Assembly: GCF_026230105.1 (NCBI RefSeq)
Contig: NC_079483.1
Location: 3,961,312 to 4,025,311, forward strand
DNA from: Diorhabda sublineata
Taxonomy: Eukaryota > Arthropoda > Insecta > Coleoptera > Chrysomelidae
Reading direction: 5' to 3'
DNA length: 64,000 nt
Shown here one piece after another: positions 56,481 to 64,000 of this stretch; the stretch's first letter is position 1, and every line of letters begins with the position of its first letter. The notes below the pieces were generated by a model. That model made no database searches and was not told the origin of the DNA. It saw only the letters and a program-made list of their open reading frames with translations. A program made the position numbers and the translations under genes.

Positions 56481-56960
56481 CGCCATTCAGTGCAAAAAGT
56501 GCTTCTCGTGTTCCCAACCCATTTCTGAAGTCAAACTGAGTTTGGTCTTGATCTTCTTCGAACTTATTTCTGATTCTAGCGTGGATGATTCTTAAGAATA
56601 TTTTTATAGTGTGACTCATAAAACTTATCAGTCTATAGTCGCTACAGTGCTTTGGTTTTTTGGCAAAGTTATGATTTCGAATTTTAACCAGTCTTCTGGA
56701 TATTCAGAGGTTGAAATAAACATGAAGAGATTGAATAATATTCCTAAGTTTTCATCATTTATAAGCTTTAGCATCTCTGTTGGAATGTTGTCAGGTCCAA
56801 CAGCTTTCTTGTTTTTTACCAACTTTATAGCATGTAGCTTTGTAGCGCATTGTTACAGAAATCGTGCAGGAATCGATACCAAAATCTCAATAGAAATTTT
56901 GAGTCTTCAATCGTTTTATCGAGTATATTTAAAACTTTGACCGGGATTCTTCTAACAATA
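56481..56960 (-). mobile_element. RTE-like LINE, RT finger fragment
   Basis: Minus frames read VKNKKAVGPDNIPTEMLKLI, then LFNLFMFISTSEYPEDWLKF, ITLPKNQST, MSHTIKIFLRIIHARIRNKF, and DQTQFDFRNGLGTREALFAL. This is the first part of the RT domain. It runs directly into the mariner fragment at about 56480. Confidence 0.8.
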
Positions 56961-57439
56961 CCCAACTCAGTAAAAAAAAAGAAATAGATGAACAAAATAA
57001 AATTTAATCACTAGATAATTGAATGTGGTTTTTTAGAACCGACATAGTATGCAAATTCCCAAACAACAATATGCAAGTTGTTATTAATTTTTTGAAAACG
57101 TCAGTTAAGAAAATTAATTTTTTTTCTGTCAGACTCAAGCGTGAAACAGACATTGGAATCAAACAGGAACAAGCGGTGATTCGTTGGGTGGAGTAAGCAG
57201 ATTGAGACCACGGAATCGGATCACTTCTTACCAATGAACGAATAACCACCCTTCTCTTGATAATGTCTACCTAATTCTTTTGTTCACAATCCTGACCGCG
57301 GAAACCAAAAATCAAACTATAACTTTGTACTAATAAGAAAAATATTTCTATAAATATAAAATTAGTATAAGTTATAAAGGACATAACACATTATCCAAAG
57401 ATTTCACTAAATTAAAATCAAAAACACCAAAAAACAAAA
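56961..57439. other. Nothing recognised
   Basis: Moderately AT-rich, no readable domain on either strand. Confidence 0.35.
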
Positions 57440-57954
57440 GAAGTAATAATATATATCAAGTGCCTTCTACTAATTGTGATGCTGTCTACGTAGGGCAAAC
57501 ATCTCAGTATTTAGAAAATAGACTTAGAGGTCATCAATACGATAAAAAAAAAGAACTGCATTAACGAACCATGAAATATCAAAACAACATAAATTCAATT
57601 ATAAATATTCAAAAATTCTTGAAATGGAATGAATTAAGTAAAATTTATGCCTATATTTTATAAATTCTAATAAAACAACAAATAATTTAATTAACTACTG
57701 CTATATATTTGAGATGTAAGGACTAGGGAAGAATTAATTTTTCTTATTAGAACAAAATTCTAGTTTGATTTTATTCTCATTTTGATATTCATGATGAAGG
57801 TGATCCATTGATCAATATAAATACGCAAATTGTTAGTGTCGATATCATATTTTGATAAAGACTTAAAGAAAAGTCTAAACGACAATTTTATCTATCTTTC
57901 AAAAATTATTTAAAAAAACTAATTTTTAAACAAAAGAGACCTAAAATCAAGAAG

Positions 57955-57960
<6 letters not shown>
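57440..57960 (+). mobile_element. Penelope-like element fragment, GIY-YIG domain, second copy
   Basis: Plus frame reads IYQVPSTNCDAVYVGQTSQY, then LENRLRGHQYDKKK before a frameshift. The 3' region (atatttgagatgtaaggact, gatattcatgatgaaggtga) matches 39525-39720 inverted, and the upstream DNA matches 40115-40200 inverted. One Cys of the Cys pair is Ser. Dead. Confidence 0.75.

Positions 57961-58005
<45 letters not shown>
57957..58005. repeat. (AT)n microsatellite at the Penelope 3' end
   Basis: About 23 AT units directly after the end of the Penelope fragment. Confidence 0.9.
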
Positions 58006-58011
<6 letters not shown>

Positions 58012-58409
58012 ATTGGTATCTTATTGGGAACGTTGCAATGAAACACCAAAGTGGACTAACTTTAATATATTTTCCGAACTTCATGTATTCTTGTAAAAAA
58101 TATTCAAATTCATAGGTTTCAATATTCAAATTGACGTTGATAGAAATATTCCAAGTTTATGAATCGAACTTTATTTCATATCTTCTACGTAATTTTACGA
58201 TTACAAATTATTAAAATTGTGATAAATCGATGAATTTTCAATTCATTTTGAGATTTATCTTTAGTAATCGTATCTATAAGTAATTTTTGAGAGATATAAA
58301 AGAGATAATATCATTGAATTCCATTATAACTTAACTGATCATATTAGTAGCCTTCAACTTATCACAAAACAAAAGGATAAATATGAAAATATCGTATCAA
58401 TCATAAATT
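58006..58409. other. AT-rich, nothing recognised
   Basis: No signal. Confidence 0.4.
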
Positions 58410-58680
58410 CTACATTGAAATATTTTTTTTATTGCCATTAACCCGTATTCAATGCGTATAGGATAAATTAAATGTGAAACAAACCTGAAACAGGTCGATT
58501 TTTATTCTTATCCATCATTCACTTATTGACTATATACGAATCGATTTTGGAGCTCTCGTACAACATTTTTTATGACCTCAGGGGTTTTTTGTTAATTTCT
58601 TCCATTATCCTAACTTTTGAATCAACAGTATTGTCTGGTCTATTAAAATATACTGTAGAAATAATATGGAATTTTCGTAT
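58410..58680 (-). mobile_element. Inverted partial copy of the Tc1-like element at 58770-59860
   Basis: 58520-58680 is the reverse complement, with few mismatches, of 59604-59735 and flank (shared agtatattttaatagac, aaagttaggata, aggaagaaattaac, cccctgaggtcat). It holds the 3' end of the transposase only. Confidence 0.8.
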
Positions 58681-58769
58681 CTGTTCTGCTAAACATCAGG
58701 AAAAAATTTTTGAAGATATTAAATTATTAGTCAAAAACTCAAATAAATAATTGACGTCCGAAAAATAGA

Positions 58770-59860
58770 CATTTCAATTATGATTGGTGGTGATAATAAA
58801 ACAAGAACTCAAAAGGAGGTTTGTGAAATTGTTAATAATAAATACCCTGGTAAACATGTTTCGCAGTCTACAGTTAGCAAAGTTGAAAAAAAGTTTCGTG
58901 AAACTGGACATGTTAGAAATATTGAAAAACTAGATAGAAATGTTCAATTCACAGATGAAAAATAAGTTAAATGTGCTTCTACAGATTGAGGAAAATCCGC
59001 ATATGGCAACTCGAATAATTATGTAAGTAAATTATATATTTATTGAGAGTTTTGCATAAAGAAGAATACAACCCCTACAACATTCAGTTGGTTCATGAGT
59101 TAAATGAAGATGATCCTGATAAAAGGCAAGAATTCTGTGAATTTATGATGGATATAATGAACGCAGATTTGCAGTTCATAAACAAAATAGTTTTTTCTGA
59201 TAAAGCGACGTTTCATTCAAACGGAACGGGTGACAAACAGAACTGTAGATATTGCAGCAGAAAAAACCCTCCGAGGCTTTCACTCAACATTTGAGTTGGT
59301 ATCATTAACAATAAAATTATTGGACCTCATTTTTTTGAGTGAGGTTAATGGTGAGGTTTATCTACATTTTTCTTAGTTCCTATATTACTTTTTCCTGATG
59401 TTAATTTTCCAAATGAAATACATCGATTTATTTACTACCAACAAGACGGAGCTCTAACGCATTTTGCACGTACAGTTAGAAATTATTAAACGAGGTCTTT
59501 CCCAATAGGTAGATTGGAAGATGTGGAACGATCGAATGGCCGGCTAGATCCTCCGATTTGACTCCTCTCGATTCCTTCTTATGGGGCTATTTAAAATATA
59601 AAGTATATTTTAATAGACTAGACAATATTGATGATTCAAAAGTTAGGATAAAGGAAGAAATTAACGAAAAGCCCCTGAGGTCATACAAAATGTTGTACAA
59701 GAATTCCAAAATCGCTTCGGTTATTGTCAAAAAGTGAATTGTGGTCATTTTAAACATTTAACTTAATTGTAAAGTACATTGAACGATACATTCTAAATAT
59801 TATGCGACATTATTACCGTTATTCAACATAAAGTTTTGTGATAGAGACATTATAAAAAAT
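58770..59860 (+). mobile_element. Tc1/mariner-type transposase gene, decayed, nearly full length
   Basis: Plus-strand blocks: RTQKEVCEIVNNKYPGKHVS, then QSTVSKVEKKFRETGHVRN (HTH), LHKEEYNPYNIQLVHELNED, DDPDKRQEFCEFMMDIMNAD and INKIVFSDKATFHSNGTGDK, where the first Asp is in FSDKATF. NCRYCSRKNP follows, then GPHFF, YYQQDGALTHFARTVRNY (second Asp), and in a shifted frame a DPPDLTPLDSFLWGYLK-like third block, read from the DNA near 59545-59600. Several frameshifts. Same superfamily as 49478-50157. Confidence 0.8.
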
Positions 59861-60367
59861 TTACATCATAAAAATTAATTTTCTCAGTTATGATTGCAAC
59901 GAATTTAGAAAAAATTATATCGCTGAACAGAGGAGTAAAATTCCTTTCCAACAAGGTGCCACACAACCAATTTAAAAATAAATAACGTTGTTTTTGTAGT
60001 AAAGCAGGGCCCGTAAGGGCTACTGGCGCCTATATTCAAAAAAGGATTTTGGTGCCCCTTGGGGCATTTTGGATCATTTATTTTATCTATTTTTTTGAAG
60101 TTAGGTAGGTAGGTGCTTGAAATAAAGCAAACAAATGAACGTTAGAAGTCATATTTATTTGTAGACTAAAATATCAAAATGAAACAAACAGAATAGAATC
60201 ATAACAAAATAAATTATAATAAAATTTTTCACATCCATTTTAAAACATTTTCGTGACTAATGGGGTACATACACGTTATTTATAAATACTAGAAAATAAC
60301 CCAAAACTAAAAATCACATTTTCTTAGGAACAAATAACAGAAATATTGCCTAATGTCTTCACATATC
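59861..60367. other. Possible hAT-like MITE edge at about 60006, otherwise nothing
   Basis: From 60006 the sequence cagggcccgtaagggctact, then ggcgcc and ggtgccccttggggcat, has the look of an hAT terminal region. No partner end was found. Confidence 0.25.
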
Positions 60368-61151
60368 TGAGTTCAGGCTATTAAATAACGCGACTGGTTA
60401 CGAAAAAAAGTTTTGTTATAAAAATTATTCTACATTCAAATACTCCCCTTCAGTATACTCCCCTCCCCTCGCCACACACCTTTCCATACGTTTTTTCCAT
60501 TGATCGAAGCAGTACTGGAAGTCTTCTTTGGTGAGTGCCTTTAGGACCTCTGCCGTTTTTTGCTTTACCCCAATCTGGGCAGATCCGTTGAAGCAAGAGC
60601 TTTTGGGTTCCAACTTGCACACACTTTTGTCATGTGTAAAATTTTTCCAACTGTTTTTTTATAGGCGTTTATAGCCTCGGCAATCATCCGGATGCTCATT
60701 CGATTATTTGCACGCACAATTTGGTTGATTGTGGCCACTGTTTCCGGAGTTAAAACAGTCACAGGTCGACCTGAGCGCTGGACATCTTCAGTGATCTCTT
60801 GGTCGTTACTAAAGCGCCTACATCACTCAAAAACACACGCACGGAATAGAGAATCGTCCGCATAGGCCTCTTGCATCAAATTATAACACTCAGTCAGATT
60901 TTTTTCAATTTAACGAGAAATTTGAGTTTGATACGTTGCTCCTGTTTTTCGTGACACATGATTTTCGGCACGAGAAAAAAACACGTTCGATTCAAACCGC
61001 TACTACACAAATACTATAATAGTGACGGAAACGTGTTTTGAAACATGCATAGTCAAGATATATAGATACCCAACGCACTACTCGTTTTTTACCCCACCCG
61101 TCTAGGGCGCCCTCTAGACGCACAGTCTCGTTATATAATAGCCATAACTCG
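60368..61151 (-). mobile_element. Internally deleted mariner-like element with TIRs, same family as 17453-18039
   Basis: TIRs GGCTATTAAATAACGCGACTGG (left, 60376) and, inverted, GGCTATTATATAACGAGACTG (right), with a CTCG|TA end at 61148-61153. Minus frames: IKLKFLVKLKKNLTECYNLM, then QEAYADDSLFRACVFE, RSGRPVTVLTPETVATINQI, VRANNRMSIRMIAEAINAYK and KVCASWNPKALAS. It then jumps to KALTKEDFQYCFDQWKKRME and RCVARGGEYTEGEYLNVE with a stop at about 60425. The catalytic domain is missing. Confidence 0.88.
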
Positions 61152-61509
61152 TACAAGTTCTACTTTCTACTTATACAAAAGAAAAATGAAAAAAGTGCTT
61201 CGGCTCTTCTACCCCATAAGCAAAGATAGCATAGATATTTACGGTGTCCGTCCTGCATCTCTACCAACAAACCTACCACCTACATCAAACACAAGAGCGG
61301 TCGAACCGATTTTGCTAAAAATTGGTGGAGAGGAAGTTCTCATTCCGAGAATCCTGATGTTTCCAATCGATTTGTCGGTTGAGCTTAAGCTCCAATGTCG
61401 AACCGTCTTGCATTCGCTATTACCATCTTCGAAACCTAACCAGAAAATATATGCTTTCTCATGGTTAATTATGTGTGGCATGTTCACGGGTCAACTACCA
61501 CATCTCTAA
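61152..61509. other. Less AT-rich block, unidentified
   Basis: Open on both strands (plus 61186-61509, minus 61239-61487) but with no domain I know. Probably the upstream part of the jockey-like LINE that follows. Confidence 0.3.
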
Positions 61510-62640
61510 CTTATCACCAAAAGATAATACACTATGGAAAGCTATCAGAAAATTCAAGAGGCCCACTGTGTCAATCTCCCCTTTAAGAAAACCCGATGGA
61601 CACTGGGCTCGCATAAATGATGAAAAAAACAACACTTAGCTAAAGTTTTCACCCCACTTCTCAGAAATCTACTCAAAACAAAAGGAATCATATGGTTCAG
61701 CATTTTTAGACATCCAACAGGCTTTCAAGTATGACACCAAGGACTTCTGTTCAAAATAAAACAAAAATTACCCACTCATACCTTCCTTTTACTTAAATAT
61801 TACCTAAGTAATAGATATAGAAAAGTCAAAGTCCAAACCTCCTTAATCAATTATCAACCCATAAAATTAGGCGTTTCCCTAGGAAGTGTTCTTGGCCCTT
61901 ATCTGTACCTTATGCATTCTGCTGATATTCCAACTACCGATGATACTAATCGCTACTTTCGCAGATGATACTGCAATAATGTCTTCAGATACAGACCCTA
62001 CAAAAGCATCAGAAAAACTACAATAAGACAAAAATGTTCTACAAGAATGGCTACAACAGTAGACAAATCCATAAAAATCACGTTCACCACAAAACGAGGT
62101 TTCTGTCCGCAAGTGACCATTAACAATATACCTATTCCAGTGAAAACAGAAAGTCAAATACCTCGAACTCCACTTGGACTAAAAGTTAACTTGGTATAAG
62201 CACATACAAGCGAAAAAAACACAACTAAAGCTAAAACTTCAAAATATGAACTGGCTAATCGGCATACGATCACAGTTAACGATGGAGAATAAGATGCTTA
62301 TGTACAAAATCGTCCTTAAACCAATATGGACATATAGTATAGAGCTATGGGGTAAGAGTAAACCATCGAACACCAAGTTACTGCAAACTTTTCAATCTAA
62401 AATACTTCGCATCATATTTAATGCTCCATGGTTTATAAGCAACCACAAATTACACACAGACTTAGGTATTCCAACCATCAATGAAGTTATTCAGACATCA
62501 CCAAAATCCACTAATATCCAAGCTTTACACTGGTGCAATTTAACAGAGAAGATTGAAAAGACCAGAAGAACCCATAGAGTGATCTACGGAGACCCATCAG
62601 TGGATGATGCCCGCCTCAAGTAATTTAGTGATAATTTACT
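61510..62640 (+). mobile_element. Jockey-like LINE, RT and C-terminus, decayed
   Basis: Plus-strand blocks: LWKAIRKFKRPTVSISPLRK, then PDGHWAR, LDIQQAFKYDTKDF (block A, Asp kept), LGVSLGSVLGPYLYLMHSAD (block B, in another frame), TTDDTNRYFRR and FADDTAIMSSDTDPTKASEK (block C). Next are LQNMNWLIGIRSQLTMENKM, then LMYKIVLKPIWTYSIELWGK, and LGIPTINEVI, the jockey C-terminus. Ends near 62640. A segment between blocks 0 and A is deleted. Stops and shifts. Confidence 0.8.
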
Positions 62641-62827
62641 TATTACTCTATATTTTTTGAGTGGATTGTAAATTTGCAATTGAATTTAAAAAAAATGTTC
62701 ACGGGTCGGAAGATTATTTGCGTTATTTGTTTTTGCGTGTAATAATAAAACAAAAAACGTCGTCTATCACAAGGTGGTTCACTAAGGAGCGCACCAAAGC
62801 GCAACAAAGTTCACCGGGTTAGCTAGT
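62641..62827 (+). mobile_element. Possible Helitron 3' terminus
   Basis: The string gttcaccgggttagCTAG|T ends at 62827, preceded by a GC-richer, partly pairing stretch (ggagcgcaccaaagcgcaac). Helitrons end in CTRR before T with a small hairpin just upstream. No Rep/helicase coding region is visible, so if real it is non-autonomous and the 5' end is unknown. Confidence 0.3.
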
Positions 62828-63391
62828 AAAAACATAAATTTGAAAATTTACTGGTTCCGAGGAAACTACCTTCAAATTTCAATTAGGCGCCATCAATACA
62901 TTTCAAATTTGCCAGTATTTTATGAAAAATTTCATATTAATAGTTCATGTTAATGCCCCCAGTCGATATCAATTTGGTTATAACAAATAATATTGTCGTA
63001 ATCTGTGGACTTGCCCCTCGATAAAAAATAATGCAGTTAAAATCACTGCAGAAATGGAGATTATCAGTAAGATTATCTACATGTTTGCTTAACTCACGAA
63101 AATATTAATCTTTTTAAACATTATTAATATTAATAATATAGATAAAACATTAATATGTATTGTTTAAAATTTAACGATAAGTAAGCTATCAGAACATGTG
63201 GAATTGAAATGATATGAGTTATTATTTCACTATTGATAAATATTTTATCAATAAAAACCGACACGGGATTGATAATCTATTAAAAAATCGTTAGTTGTAG
63301 CATGAAGTGCGCAAAACGAAGAATAAAATTTTATTATTATATTAATCAAATCAAATTAACAACGTTGATATGCAATGAGTATGCTATAGAC
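62828..63391. other. AT-rich, nothing recognised
   Basis: No coding or repeat signal. Confidence 0.4.
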
Positions 63392-64000
63392 CAGAGGTGT
63401 CAAACTAAATTTTACAGAGGGTCATATATTAAATTTTGAATTCGTAGTTGGGCCAGATTGAAAATAAAAAAAATTCACTGAATTATCATAACATTTTATT
63501 TATTAAATTATATAAGTATACGGTTGTTAAAAATCATATTAAAGTTATAAAAGATGGTAGATAATTATGTTGATCTCGAGGATCCAGATACCTGACTTCT
63601 CTTGTTTTTGACCAGCTCATTGATGTCAGGTAGCATATTCGTTGTAGTTATTTTGAGAATTGTTTGGGGATGTTCATTCGTAAGTCTTGTGCGATGTTTG
63701 TTCTTATTTATTTTCATGACATCTGCTCACATAAATAGATGCTACCAAACACGCAGAGAATGCGTGCTGCATGCTTTTTTAATTCCGGGTAATTATCCAA
63801 ACTCTTGAAATATCGCTTGTAAAATGTAATCTCATTTTCCTTCAAAATAGTGCCCGATTGAAGATCATTTGCAAATGAGCTGGTGCCTGTTATTTATATT
63901 ATAACGATTGTTGTTTTGCAGAACTTGAGAATACTCATCAAATTTTTTTTGGCTCGATGTGCCAAGTGATGTTAAATGAGGGAAATGGTCCAAAGTTTGA
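63392..64000 (-). mobile_element. hAT element (GTF2IRD2/Charlie-like), 3' part, runs off the window
   Basis: The terminal repeat CAGAGGTGTCAAACT at 63392 is a typical hAT end. On the minus strand the transposase C-terminus reads, with shifts, MKINKNKHRTRLTNEHPQTI, then LKITTTNMLPDINELVKNKR and SQVSGS. This matches the 'MKxIKSKxRSRLTDEHLQxxLRIAxTxxxPDIxxLVxxKxCQxSxS' end of GTF2IRD2-type hAT proteins. Upstream blocks toward 64000 are partly readable. The rest lies outside the window. Confidence 0.7.

Noticed and set aside
58526..58750. 74-codon plus-strand open frame
   Set aside because: The first two thirds are antisense of the inverted Tc1-like copy. There is no independent support for a gene.
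61186..61509. 107-codon plus frame and 82-codon minus frame as host genes
   Set aside because: Neither has a known domain, both are open over the same DNA, and the block runs into a jockey-like LINE.
1..64000. CRISPR array, operon structure, or tRNA/rRNA genes
   Set aside because: No regular spacer-repeat pattern, and no tRNA or rRNA cores were recognised. Introns and element types show a eukaryotic genome.

Overview
This is an AT-rich animal genomic window, most likely from an insect. The evidence is TTAGG-type repeats flanking an R1-clade LINE, many mariner subfamilies of insect type, and one multi-exon cellular gene with short GT-AG-bounded exons. I cannot name the species. A beetle or another insect with a large, repeat-rich genome would fit.

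The only clear host gene lies on the minus strand and fills the first half of the window (about 3405 to 32274). It encodes a full-length-type ABC transporter of the ABCC/MRP4 group. Ten exons can be joined exactly through GT-AG borders. Their phases agree at all nine junctions and give 1,284 codons plus a stop: TMD1, NBD1, an acidic linker, TMD2 and NBD2. Only the short 5' exon(s) with the start codon were not found. The introns are packed with dead transposons. One intron also holds a possible small plus-strand gene start (14622 to 14878).

From 33 kb to the end I see no convincing host gene. This half is a nested field of transposon remnants. It holds mariner and Tc1-like copies, several with both terminal inverted repeats (TIRs) but an internal deletion. 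It holds RTE-like, jockey-like and CR1/jockey-like LINEs, a BEL/Pao integrase tail, and two Penelope-like GIY-YIG fragments with inverted terminal segments. It also holds three hAT remnants across the window, and fragments of two unclassified transposon-associated protein families marked by WREP/DCYFC and EEADT motifs.

The most unusual structures are: a 1.3-kb foldback palindrome (9771 to 11090) sitting between two pieces of a PIF/Harbinger-like element; an R1-clade LINE fragment bounded on both sides by TTAGG repeats (1309 to 2234); a Tc1 copy whose third catalytic residue is Asp, not Glu; a reading frame that fuses a LINE reverse transcriptase to a mariner tail; a Penelope GIY-YIG ORF with an (AT)n expansion inside its coding path; and the PIN-nuclease-like EEADT element. 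All assignments come from reading translations by eye. No database search was run.
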